This document shows, in pieces, positions 30,401-42,279 of a stretch of 64,000 nucleotides of DNA (position 1 is its first letter; every line of letters begins with the position of its first letter). The position numbers and the translations under genes were made by a program. Under the pieces are notes generated by a model. The model was not told the origin of the DNA. It made no database searches and worked only from the letters and a program-made list of their open reading frames with translations. This DNA is from Arctopsyche grandis (Eukaryota > Arthropoda > Insecta > Trichoptera > Hydropsychidae): contig NC_135355.1 in NCBI RefSeq assembly GCF_051622035.1, forward strand, positions 20,848,986 through 20,912,985. The letters run 5' to 3'.

Positions 30401-33400
30401 GGATCAAAAAACAATACTTACCGGATCGCCAAGTGGCGAAATTCTTTCACCAGCTCGTATATTCTTTTCTAGAATATTTAAAAGTCTGACAAGACGGTCT
30501 GCCGGTATCGCTTCCATGGCACCAAGAGTTTTTAGCTTGGCAGCCTCAGCACACAGTTCTTGCAACTGAAACCTCGGTAATAACCATTCCTCTGGTACAT
30601 CACATATATCTGAGTAAATGTTTTAAAATTATAAATATTTTGCATAAACAGAAAAATTTATTATAACGAATGATGTATCAAAATACACAAACCGGCATCG
30701 TTTACGAAATTTTCATCATCCACAACATCAAACACTGCATCTATCAATCTATTGAATCGTTGATAAGTATTTGTTTCCATGAGTTCGTCGACAGATAACA
30801 TTTCCACAACTGGTACAAGTCGCCTTTCAACTTTTCTCAATTTTGGTTTCACTATGATCAAAAACAAAATGTAATGGAACACAAAATTTTTTTGAAAAGA
30901 TTGGAAATTTATTGAAATTGTATTCGAATAGAAAATGTACCTATAGCTGCTGACTGTTCTTCTAATTTATTAGCTTCTTCGTGTTTTCGTTTAACAGCCA
31001 ACCAATTTCTTTCTCTCGCTTCGTCTATTTCAGATTTAACTTTATCGCTAGATTTTGGCTTCAAGGGAGCATCGTCAGAGTCTGGATCGGTTTGAGGTGT
31101 CGACCGTCTATTTTCAGACGGTGTACTTTTCTTTAATAAGGCATCCTGCGAAAAAGAAAACAAGGAATGTAAGATTATACGTATCATAACTAAAGAAAGT
31201 AAATATTGTAAACGCAAACGTACATCCAAATTCAGTCTATTCAATTTTACAATTGGAAGGCGAGCTTCTGCGAGTAAATTGTGTTTGGCAGGTTCAGGAG
31301 CATCCTGTTTGACGTCAGTCGTTGACTGCACGGCATTCATGGAGTATATATCCTGCTGCAAAGGTATAGACACTTGTGGCTCGTGTCGTAGCGGAGAAGG
31401 CGCAACACTTGCCTGTGCGGGAGATTGACCTGAAATCACAACGTTACCTATTCTTCAAATGCAGAATTTGTATAATTATAATGCATTTGGGCGTGAAATT
31501 GATTCAAGCGTGATAATGACAATACCTCTCTGTTGAAAGCTGATTTCCTCCATGAGGTTAACAGAAGATTGTGGCTCATGTACAGGTTGGTGTGGTGGTG
31601 ATATGGCGAGCGGATCTTTCTCCGTTGCCATATCGGACAAGTTCATCGATTGAGTAGAGATTTGGTCAAACGATTCACTACTCGGCATGCCGGTAAAATA
31701 TCCACCGTTTTGGGGATGCTGCATCGGTTTTTGTTCAGTGATAACAGACGCTCGGCCTACCATTTGGGAATGTTGGGGTATGGAGGGGGAATTGAGCATG
31801 GTCTCGGTCGAATTCCAATCCATGGATGTGGGCATGTGATTTTGGGGCGTCGAAGTCGCCGGCTGTAGGAACGTACTCTGAGATGGCGGTGAAGCCATTG
31901 TGACGTGGGGAGAAGGCTGCGGAGGTAGGACATTGGACGGTTTAACCGATTTATAGGATGGTTGGCAGGGTACGAAGCCTGCTGCTGGGAGACTATTTTG
32001 TATGGAATTTTGGGGTGAGTATGAGTAGGGAATGTAACTGCCAGGCGATGGTATTCCATTTAACTTTGAAGTGTAATTGTGATTATTCCATTTTTTAGCG
32101 GGTTGATCGGTGAACACGTTGGGATTTATATCCAATATTGCCTTTAACAGTTCAGGCATGTTTTGCCTTTGAAGCATACTAGGTTCTGTGCCCGCATAGT
32201 TATCTTTTAATTCTCTGAAAATTAAATTTTAAAAATTAACAGCTGCTTTTTGACGTAACTAAATTAAATATATATGTATGTATATATACTGACATATGAT
32301 CGACAGACGTATGTATAAGAGACTGACTCAAAATGTTTGCTAGCGCCTCGTCAGGATTCGCCAATAAGATTGCTGCTTCTTCAGCAACCCTCGGGTGAAA
32401 CAATTGAGATTTATTGCTCAATGTTTGCGGTAACGGTGTAGGCAAAGGCAACACCGGTAATACTAAATTCGAAATAACAGAAAACATTTTCATATTTTAA
32501 GATATTATATTATAAGTACTTAACAATAATTTGAAGACAGCAAAAAATATGTCTTACAAAACGAAATCAAAGTAACTAAACTCTTTGTACAAACATCTGA
32601 CTATGCATAAAATAAAACACCCAAAATTGTTATATCTATAAATATTGTAATTCCAAAATGCATTCTCCGAAAAAATATCAACATTTTCCCTTCTAATGTG
32701 CATATAGAGATTTAATGTTAAAGCATTTAAATTCACAGCAACAAATATTAAATTTAAACCGATAGAGTTAAATTTAGAAAAGCTGACCTGATGTTGCAGA
32801 ATATGTAAACACTGTACAATTAGCATTTGACTGCTATGTAAAAGGACAGCAAAGCTGTTGTTTTTGCAGAGTCAGCTTTTGTCGATCTACCTCTACCTTT
32901 TAGGTTTATGTGAAGCGATTCGCCTATAGAAACAATGAGAAGAAATAGGATAATTACCGCTAAAAGTGGATAATTTGAATATACTACTTAGTTGCATTTT
33001 TAAAAAATTGTAGATAGTTAAAACAAAAAGCATTTTAAAGAATTACAATACAATATAAAAACTGTTTCAAATAATTTTAAAACAATATATAAAAGTACAT
33101 AATTCATTAATATGGGGGGGGGGGGGGGGGCATAATAATGTGACAAGTGGTGATATTATTTTTGAATGATTGATAGGTGCAATTTGGAAAAGGAATTGGA
33201 ATACTACATAACAAAGAAATAATATTAATTTTGAGTTTATTTCACGATTAAGTTTAAACGATTTTAGACAGTAATATTTTTTTTATATAAATGAAAGTTT
33301 AAATGTTTTTGTTTGGTGAATATGCTAAGCATTATTTTTTTTTTTTTGATATCCCCTTTCATTATCTAAGTTACGTCTATTTTAAACCATTTTGTAAACA

Positions 33401-35572
33401 TATGTATACATATATATATTACTATATTTTGGTAAGAGTGCACCTCGATTACATTATATTCAAGCAAATGAAACGATTCTTATATAATCTTAAGTTTATT
33501 AATCGATTAGGAATATGGACAATTTTTCAAAATTATGATTGATTTCATTCGAATTATTCATCTATTTTACTAAACTGATTAATATAATTATCGTATTTTA
33601 TGTATTTAATTGCGATTCGTTTTAATTCAAAAACAAAAGAAAAAGTCTAAATATAAAAATTATTCGTCTTTATATACAAAATTTTGGGTACTTTCCCATT
33701 ATCTGGAGGCATCGATATAGAATGTATAGATTGGCCCTTCCATAGAAATTTATCGCCCTAAAACGAGCCATACGGTGGAGGGATTTGAGGGGCTCGGAGG
33801 ATTAAGTGTGAGGAGTATAGGAGCCAAACACTTTTTTTTAGTATTTTGGAATCATATCCCAGACAACTTACATTGATCATGTTCAACCGACGACTATTGG
33901 ATCCGATATTTTTGTTTTGCGATTTTAGATCCGTTTTTATGGTAACATTTTTGGCGAGTAAAGGCGCATATATACATTTCGAGGCATTTCTTTAAATAAA
34001 ATATGTATTTTTTTGTATTTAAAAAATAGCTACCATTCACGAAATTCAGATGACGTGACATTCTTACAAAAGAGAGACAGCAAGTATGCTGCGTTCCAGA
34101 AAACATTAAATGAAGGTGATAACACACTGACTTGTATGTCATGCATGTTCTCGTGGATTGCAGCTGGGAAGAGCGTTTCTTCAGGTAAGATTTTATTATT
34201 TAGACAAGTTTCTCCTACATTTCTTTAAAATTGGGAATCATCATTTTCGATCACTATTAAACCTACAAGGAAAATATATCGTCAAAAATATTCCAGGTGA
34301 TTTTGACCTGGCATAGATATGAATAGATTAGGTGTGCTAGCGTTTTTTACATTTGAAAAACTATCTAAAAAAAAAAAAAAAACATGCTGCGTACGATTCT
34401 GTGTCTGCGCCGTAATCGTCCTGTCGAAAGAAAGTCAACATCCGACACGGAAACTGATTCGGGAACAGTTGTTCGTTTTTTATATCGTTGGGCTGGAGTA
34501 TTAACATTGATCAAATTGTGCAAGGAGGAATTAGGCACAACCAACGACATGAGAGTAATTTGCGCCAAGAATCTTAAGAAACCACCCAAACAGGAGGAAG
34601 CAAAGTTTGTTTACAAAGAGAAATAATAATGTCGGCAGAGTACTTCCTCAACGATGGATATTTGGAGCTCTGTCGAGAGATTCACGAATGACGTTTAGTT
34701 GAGGTGGCCAACTGCAGTTGGAGAATTGGATTTGAACATTGTAAAGTCAATCAGACGAACTACACTTTGGTGTCCAATTTCAGAGCGTTGAGCGCAAATA
34801 TGGTGGTGTAATAAACGACATTGAGGAACAATCTGCGTCATTTACAGCCGAGTTCATTCGGAAGACATCCAGAAACGACATGGAGTTTGGATTATAATTT
34901 AATTTAAAATTACTCGCATTATATTATTGAATTATTAAAACGATAGGTTAGGTTTTGTTTTAATAAAAAAATAAATACAAAAGTACCAAAATTTGAATTT
35001 TATTTAATTGAAAAAACAAAAGAAAACAAAAAAAAAACAAATGCGCGATCGACGTAAATAATTGCACAAAAGTGAAATTCATTTATTTCAGTGTGCAGTT
35101 CAAAAATGATTTTCGAAACTGGCATCATTGGAGGCGACGTACGCGCCTCGGAATATGCGGTGGACGAAAGTGGAAACGTTTGAAAATTCACAATTCACAG
35201 TTGACAATTGACAAATGATAACTGGCAATCGGCAATCGACACTCGAATCGAAATCGACGCAAAATAAACGCCAACGGTGTCAAATTGACGTTTCGCACGA
35301 ATAGCGGTTAGTCGGCGGGTGGGTGAGGGTGGGGGGAGGGGGAGGGGAAGTGGGTCAGCGAAGGCGGGGTGTTGTTGTTGTGAGGGGGGAGCGGGGGGAG
35401 GGGGGGAGGGGAGGCGCGGGCGGGGGTGTCCGGTTGTTTACATGTGTGGGGGGCTGTCAAAGGGTAGCGGCGGGTGGGGGGTGGCGGGTGGCGGGGAATA
35501 CGTACGGTCGGTGAGGCTGGCGACGCCGGCCAGGGTGGTGATGGGCACCATGGGGATGTCGCGGTCGGCCAT
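24481..35572 (-). CDS. Nipped-B: Nipped-B / NIPBL (SCC2) cohesin loader, 27 coding exons
   Basis: Coding exons in transcript order: 35506-35572, 32294-32462, 31526-32214, 31224-31429, 30941-31145, 30693-30851, 30422-30609, 30109-30346, 29773-30005, 29441-29690, 29151-29366, 28883-29065, 28283-28798, 27955-28200, 27556-27867, 27345-27486, 27128-27258, 26806-27040, 26576-26730, 26239-26503, 25969-26159, 25693-25892, 25485-25608, 25263-25409, 24948-25192, 24695-24869, 24481-24603. They give about 2002 aa, near the size of the fly protein, once one extra base in exon 10 is discounted. The N terminus (VPITTLAGVASLTDLL, then VDHIELKDN across the exon 2/3 joint) matches the MAU2/SCC4-binding region. 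A PIVKL pentamer (31242-31256, about residue 367) fits the HP1-binding PxVxL motif. The C-terminal half is the HEAT hook: DTGVSVRKRVIKIL, IRRVNDEEGI, LKEMGDVSSGM, GLIHPVQ, IDKKYPGFIHMKS. The tail is acidic, then Ala/Thr-rich. Known role: with MAU2, loads cohesin on chromatin and drives loop extrusion. Confidence 0.96.
33114..33130 (+). repeat. Poly(G) run of 17
   Basis: Seventeen consecutive G in otherwise AT-rich intron 1 of Nipped-B. Confidence 0.95.
34021..34900 (+). pseudogene. Coding-like segments inside Nipped-B intron 1, family not recognised
   Basis: 34030-34182 reads as an open segment (FLQKRDSKYAAFQ, then CMSCMFSWIAAGKSVSSG) ending in TCAG|GTAAGA, a strong donor. After a gap, 34384-34623 encodes 79 aa from an ATG (MLRTILCLRRNRPVER to KEEAKFVYKE-like, Lys/Glu-rich), followed to 34900 by coding-like pieces in shifting frames (AEYFLNDGYLELCREIHE; KYGGVINDIEEQSASF) and an AATAAA near 34962. 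The pattern suggests a decayed host gene copy or an unfamiliar element. I cannot name the family, and a chance reading is possible. Confidence 0.3.
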
Positions 35573-36210
35573 GGCGATGTTTGGGCGGCGCATCAGTCGG
35601 GCGGCCGGCCACTCGTCAACGGTCAGCGGTCAGCGGTCGGCGGTCGGCGGTCGGCGGTGACTCGCGACTCGCGCCTCGGCGACTGTCTGCCGTCGGCTCC
35701 GCGATGCGATGGCGATGGCGATGGCGATGGCGGCTACGGGGCGGCCATCGCGGGCGGCGGGGCGCCCATCGCCCCTCACCCCTCACCCCTCACCCCACGC
35801 AGCTTCGCGCCGTCGCCCGACTCGGACTCGGACTCCCGACTCCCGACTCCCGACTGCCGACTGCGACTGCGACTGCGACTACGACTCCGACTGTGACTCC
35901 GAATGCGACCCGACTCTCACTCACTCCGCTGACGCCCGTGGTGCGCTCCAGGCCGAGATTCGCAGCCGCGCTCACAACACCCGACACCCGGACACTCGAG
36001 CACTCGAGCACTCGAACACTCGAACACTCGTACACCCAACACCCAACACCCAACACCCGCGGGAGACTCGGCCGAGACCGCGGCTACACTACACCACACT
36101 AACACACCCGCACACACATGCACACACATCTACACACCCATTACCCATACACGCGAACGCGCTCCGCCTCATAATATTTATGTACGCACTAGCGCCACCA
36201 CCGCGCATTA
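35300..36210. promoter_or_regulatory. GC-rich CpG-island-like promoter and 5' leader of Nipped-B
   Basis: Strikingly GC- and CpG-rich against an AT-rich background, and centred on the Nipped-B start exon. The part at 35573-36200 lies upstream of the start on the minus strand and should hold the 5' UTR and promoter. It contains short direct repeats: CGGTCGG units near 35630, GATGGC units at 35706-35735, CTCCCGA and GACTGC units at 35830-35890, and CACTCGA units at 35993-36030. Open frames here are by-products of composition. Confidence 0.6.
35506..35572 (-). CDS. Nipped-B: Nipped-B first coding exon
   Basis: Read on the minus strand, ATG at 35572 lies in GCCATGG, an ideal start context. The 22 codons end in VPITTLAGVASLTD and then GACC|GTACGT, a good donor, with phase 1. 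Joining it to the acceptor TTTAG|TATTACC at 32462 gives SLTDLLPVLPLPTPLP, which follows the family N terminus closely. An ATG at 32493 next to exon 2 was set aside because it would replace this conserved start with intron sequence. Confidence 0.93.
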
Positions 36211-36479
36211 CGTAAATACGATTGTTTCCATTTTTGCGCTCAATTTCCCTACCAATATTCGAGTAAATATCGATATTTTTGTTCTTTTCATTTATCAACC
36301 GTGTCGACAGGGCGGGGGCTCAGATATCTAAATCTCTAGGTTTTAAAATTCACGTGTTCGAAAGTTTCTATTTGCATTTGCATCTCGAACTATGCAATGA
36401 ACAGATTGAAACAATACAAAAAAATATTTTTGAGATTCATTAATGGTCGTTTTGGACTTTACCATACGTCTTATGATTA

Positions 36480-36570
36480 AAGGTAGGATAGTCACAGTGC
36501 TATCCATTGTTCGGCAAACCTTTAACAATGCATTTACAACCTTTGAACAATACACGGCCCCCTCAGACTC
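36480..36570. mobile_element. Relic of the foldback found inside the hAT element
   Basis: CGGCAAACCTTTAACAATGC and the following ATTTACAAC...TGAACAAT are shared with 19701-19740, so this is a second, half-eroded copy of that small foldback element. Confidence 0.6.
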
Positions 36571-37015
36571 CGGTGACTATTTATGATGATGCTCGTAAAC
36601 GTCTGTGTTTTTGAATATTTTACAACTGTCAAGCTCCGTCCGAAGGGTCGAATTGGTATATATCACCGTCAAGTTAGTATAAACAATTCTATAGAATTTC
36701 AACGAGACCGCTCCATTGATGAATAATACACTAGATCCGCCCTCACGTGTTATACTGGTCTCCCTTTTGGCGCATGCAGTTTCTCTTAGTAGGTAGGTAG
36801 GTAACGCTGCGTCGTAGGGAAAAAAACCCAACTTCCCCGCTAGTTAAACCCCCCGTTAGTGAAAACAAGATCTCCGACCAAAATCACACGTCAGGGCCCA
36901 TCTATGTGTATTATACATCAATGGACCGCTCCAATGAATAGACGATCCCATGTATATACCGCACGATACCGCGTATACGACCACCGTCTATCATGTTTTT
37001 TTTGTATGTTTAAAA

Positions 37016-37850
<835 letters not shown>

Positions 37851-37963
37851 AATAAAAATAAATATGACCCTGTTCCCCACCTTTCGCAGTAAAGCGGGCT
37901 CCACATTTTCGTCGAGACATCTCGCATGTACATACATACATAAGTTTGAAAAATATATAAATA

Positions 37964-38384
37964 CTAGCTGTATTACCCGGCTTCGCTCGGTATTTGTAAT
38001 ATAAACCGTTTAAACATGACTAATCTAGTAGTAAACATTTTATTAAAAAAATATAAAAAAATTTAAAAAATTATTTTTTATTTTTTTGTCTTCTTGGGCT
38101 TCGCCCTCGGCGCCCACCTGAGCCTTTGCCTTCTAGGGAATCGCCCTCAGCGCCCGCCTGAGCCTTTGCCGTCTAGGGCTTCGCCCTCGGCACCCCCTGA
38201 GCCTCGGCACCCCCTGAGCCTCGGCACCCCATCTGGCTGCACCCCCTGCGGGGACTTTGAATCCTTTGAATCGAAAAAAAAATAAATCGAACGTGTTGTT
38301 CCCACTCAACCAACGACGAACCCAACCAACGACCACCCAACCACGCACTGGCACAAACATATATATAGTGTTTTATATGTAAGA
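37964..38384 (-). mobile_element. Helitron with GC-rich internal repeats (copy 1 of a tandem)
   Basis: Minus orientation: 5' TCTTACATATAAAACACT at 38384, 3' hairpin region ACCGAGCGAAGCCGGGTAAT and CTAG ending at 37964. The middle (38090-38260) is a minisatellite of GCCCTCGGC/CACCCCCTGAGCCTC-type units. No coding sequence. Confidence 0.82.
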
Positions 38385-39048
38385 CTAGCTTTATTACCCG
38401 GCTTTGCTTGGGGTGTATAAAAAAAATAAAAAATAAATTTAAAAATAAATCAAAAATTTTTTTTTAAAAATAAAAAAAATATATATATAAAAATATATTT
38501 ATTTATTTTATTCGGAGCGGCACCCCCAACAGGGGCCCCATGGTGGCTGCGCCCCCTTCAGCGGGGACCTATGGGAGCTAGGCCCCCTTCGGCGGGGCCC
38601 TATGGGGGTTGCGCCCCTTCAGCGGGGCCCCATGGGGGCTGTGCCCCTGGTGGGGCCCCATCTGCTGCGCCCCCTGCGCAAAAATAAATAAATAAATTGA
38701 ACGTGTTTTTAACACCCAACCTACGACGGACCCAACCAATGACCACCCAACCACGTACTGGCACATACATACACCAAACATTAGTGTTTTTTACAGTCGC
38801 GGCTGGTGCATAGGAACTGCGGCGCTGCAGCACCCCCAGAAAAATTAGAAAAAATCGCATTTACAACTTGTATTTAGATATGTATATTTGACATACTCAT
38901 TAATAATGATTATGTCAAATATTTAATCATTCTTATTTAAATTATATTCACAAGTTGTAAATGTATACAAATGTGATTTTTTTTGGGGGTACTGCAGCGC
39001 AACAGTTCCTATGCACGAGCCGCGCCTGGTTTTATATACATATATAGA
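38385..39048 (-). mobile_element. Helitron copy 2, head-to-tail with copy 1, split by a hAT MITE
   Basis: Its 3' CTAG (38385-38388) directly abuts the 5' TC of copy 1. The two share the stretch around ACCAACGACCACCCAACCAC and the 3' end but carry different GC-rich repeats (GCGGGGCCCCATGGGGGCTG type, 38515-38680). The 5' TCTATATATGTATATAAAAC end at 39048 is cut off from the body by the MITE at 38794-39028. Confidence 0.78.
38794..39028. mobile_element. hAT-type MITE, 235 bp, nested in a Helitron
   Basis: Inverted ends CAGTCGCGGCTGGTGCATAG and CAGGCGCGGCTCGTGCATAG continue as a long imperfect foldback (TTACAACTTGTA near the centre). Flanks GTTTTTTA (38786-38793) and GTTTTATA (39029-39036) match at 7 of 8 positions, an aged 8-bp duplication. 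Confidence 0.82.
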
Positions 39049-41356
39049 TATATACATTTGTAAAAAAATTATCAGAAAACTTCCATTTTATTTATATGAA
39101 ATAAAATGTTTGTTAGCAGTGTGGTCCTTAGTGCATAGCTTGAAATTTGCACTTCCACGTTTTCAAAATGGGGAATATATAATTACACTTAGGCTTAAAT
39201 AGTATACACTTAGTACTTGGAACTTATAATATATTCGAACAGTTTGAACTAACTTTTGGACAATTTGCACTAAGTTTTAAAAAATTTCCAATAAACATTT
39301 TGCACTGAGATTTGGACAATTTGAAAATTAGAAAATTAACACTAAGATCTGAACAATTTCCACTAAATTTGGGGTCAAATCCACATTCAAAAGTTTGTAC
39401 TAAAATTTGAATAGTTTGCAATGTAAAATATCAATCTACAGAGACAAGTTGTAAAACAAAAAACATTTAACTTGAATACATTGCAGATTGCAGTTGGATA
39501 TTCCCATATGTACATTTTAAAACTTTCTTTATAATCAGAATATTTTTTTTTAAAAACCACATTATAAACCAAATTATATTTTTTTACAGTTAGATGATAG
39601 CATGCCGCCCGCTCCTTTCTAATGCAATTACCGGTCGAGTTAGTAGGTTTAGAAAAAAAAAATATTGAGATAGAAAACCAGCCCTTATAAACGTGATGAA
39701 ATAAATAGCAAGGGGAAAAATCCGTAATAAAAAGAAAATTGTTCGGTGATTATTCCACATAAAGGTTCGCACACGTCACTAAAATCTCGATCACGGTACA
39801 TTTGGAAAACGAAAATTGCACCCACGCAAACTGACAGACTAACGAGAACTCGATTGCTAGATATTTTGTGATCACTATTTAAGTGGCAACGATTGTGATG
39901 TTCGACAACGAATGTGTAAAATAGTTTAACAAAAAAACTTTGATTGAATATGCCCAACTATCGGTATTTTATGACCACTTACGCATCTGTCAATATATAG
40001 TCATTGTTGACATAGATGTCGCTAATAACATTTTATTTCGACAGGAAATTAATAAATAATTAAAAAAAAATACATTTACTTGTGTAATTTTTTAATATCG
40101 ATTTTAATTTTATTTATATGTTAAATATAGTAAACTGAGTTTTTTTTTAAATTTCTTTATTTTTATTATAAGCTTTTTAATTTTTACTGTCATCTGTGGT
40201 TCATTATGTACACAACTGTTCTAAATTATTTCTTTGTTTGATTGTTTTATCATACATATAGAGATATAAAATAAATTCAAAATTTTCTAAATGTGGACTT
40301 TTTGTAGTTGCCTCTCGAAAGAATGCTTAATTTTAGTATTCTCTCGTAACGAACGTAAATACACTACAATAAATTCGCTTATCAGGATTGTTAAAAAAAA
40401 TCTAATGATTATATTGATGTAATAAAAAGTATTAAAATTGAAAAAAGAGATGTTTTTGCCCATTTTCTCAGAATATCAAATTTTTAGAATGGAATCTGAT
40501 TAAAATATGCAAATATATGTACATACATACATATACATATATGTATGCCTATTCAAGTAGAATGACGTAAAAATTTTTTTTTCTGAAAGATTGGATCCCG
40601 ATTGATTGCGCTCACACGATTTAATAACTAGAATTTCAAGTCTTGAAACAAGCTTAGCAGGTTATTAATTTAACAAGATAAATAAAAATAAACATTTGAT
40701 TGTTAAACATGTGACTTTTTGAAATTAAATTAATTTTGAATACTAATAGGCACAATCAATTTTAAACTAGAAAATTTGGCATCGTCAAAAAATAAATTAC
40801 TAAAGTTAAATGACAAACTTAATGAATCTATTTGAAAATGAGAAACATTTGTACAAATTCAAGACTCATCAGATGTACTACGCAAAAGTAAACAACATAA
40901 ACATGTTATAAATATTGCGTTGTAGAATGATCACAATCAATTTTCACCTTTGACACAATTTCAATAAGACGGTAGAGTAAATGTTTCCAGCTATTATTAT
41001 TTCTTTCATACAATTTTTTATAGAACCTGTGATAATGAAACATAAAAATAGGATGTTTAAATTGAGTCCTATAATGAATACTTTTCATTAAAAAATATTT
41101 ATTTGCTAACGATGAATATGTATAATATTTAATACTTGTCAGTTATAGAATTTGCTTGTCGTTTCAAACGAGAATTTCAGGAATATTTTTTCTTTCTCAT
41201 ACATAATTAATCACTGAAAAGAAATAAAACGAAATCAGATTGTGCGATCAGCTATCGTTGGCAAGTTTTACAAATTGAAAATGTAAATTTCAAAATGCAC
41301 TCCAAAATCCATGCCGGATCTGAGGTAAAAGGTATCCATTGCCAGATTTTCGATCA
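39049..41356. other. Unassigned AT-rich intergenic DNA with a degenerate tandem repeat
   Basis: 39237-39420 repeats a loose unit of 21-27 bp around GGACAATTTGCACTAAG. The remainder is AT-rich with CATACATATG palindromes (40515-40550), and no genes or transposon ends. Confidence 0.45.
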
Positions 41357-42150
41357 CTAACTGAACATATTGACGTCGACGAGTAAGTAATTATTTACTA
41401 CTTCCACTATTTTATCATCTGATGAAATGCTATCAGGCATGCAATAACTATTGAACATTAGTATGGCCTTATCTACATTAATTTTTAATCTTACTTTCCT
41501 ACTTTTCCTGTCCAGCTGTGTTAGTCTGTTATATACATCAGTTGGATCGCGAAATATTAAAACTATATCGTCTGCGAACCGAAGATGACTCAAGAAGCGA
41601 CCGTTTTTTACTCCTACTGTGTTCCATTCCAAGTTCCTGAAAACTCCCTCATGTACCGCATTGAATAACTTGGGCGAGATGGTATTTCCCGGTCTCCGTC
41701 ACGGGCCCGAATGTGAAACGCCCGAAAACGCAAATATCGGAAGGCAAAGATCAAAAATCGAAAGATAAAAAAGGGTGCATGGTTAACGGTACATACTCAC
41801 TTAATTTGCGCGAGCAGGATACAACAGGAACAAGAGGAACAGGCTTTTCCTCCCATATTAATGTGCGCGCGCAGAATACGGTAGGAAAAGCCTGTTCCTC
41901 TTGTTTCTGTTGTATCCTGCTCGCGCAAATTAAGTGAGTATGTACCGTTTACCATGCACTCTTTTTTTATCTTTCGACTTAAGATCTTTCGATTTTCGAT
42001 CTTTGCCTTCCGATATTTGCGTTTTCGGGCGTTTCACATTCGGTCCGTGAGGTAGACCCGGTATTTCCTTGCATTACTTATTTTCCTGTGCTAAATCTAT
42101 CTGTACCTGAAAAAAGTTTAACCGAAGTTGTGGCGTATAGCCCCACATAG
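41357..42150 (-). mobile_element. RTE-type LINE fragment, split by a palindromic element
   Basis: The minus strand encodes RFLSHLRFADDIVLI (catalytic FADD) and LKINVDKAILMFNSYCMPDS, nearly identical to the larger RTE copy at 57.4-60.4 kb. The reading continues on the far side of the 41690-42059 insertion (42069-42150). Heavily deleted and inactive. Confidence 0.88.
41690..42059. mobile_element. 370-bp near-perfect palindromic element (MULE-like foldback)
   Basis: Two arms of roughly 160-170 bp run inward from CGGTCTCCGTCACGG and GGGTCTACCTCACGG to a central loop of about 31 nt (41852-41882). GGTATTTCC flanks both sides (41681-41689, 42060-42068); uninterrupted RTE copies carry it once, so it is a 9-bp target duplication. 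The 9-bp size and long arms suit Mutator-like foldbacks; no transposase is present. Confidence 0.85.
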
Positions 42151-42279
42151 CCTTAAATCCTAAACGGTATACGCTCCAATCATTTCAGTGCCTTTGATGT
42201 TGGTCGGTGGATCTTTTTCAGAACCCTAAGATAAGAACAAAGACAGCAGCTCTCAATGTCAAAATTTTAATTATATATG

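Larger units (their letters stand above)
32463..35505 (-). other. Nipped-B intron 1
   Basis: A 3.04-kb intron, by far the longest of the gene. It holds a 17-base poly(G) run at 33114-33130, an exon-like segment at 34021-34182, a coding-like stretch at 34384-34900 and otherwise AT-rich DNA. It contains no clear transposon ends. Confidence 0.8.

Noticed and set aside
24481-32493. Symplekin as the identity of the minus-strand HEAT-repeat gene
   Set aside because: First impression from HEAT-like exons, but DTGVSVRKRVIKIL, LKEMGDVSSGM and the N-terminal VPITTLAGVASLTDLL match NIPBL/SCC2 throughout.
32294-32493. ATG at 32493 as the Nipped-B start
   Set aside because: A good acceptor at 32462 and the conserved exon at 35506-35572 give a much better N terminus; 32463-32493 is intron.
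35319-36215. Gly/Arg/Ser-rich long open frames in the GC island
   Set aside because: Overlapping frames on both strands with low-complexity products; explained by GC-rich promoter composition.
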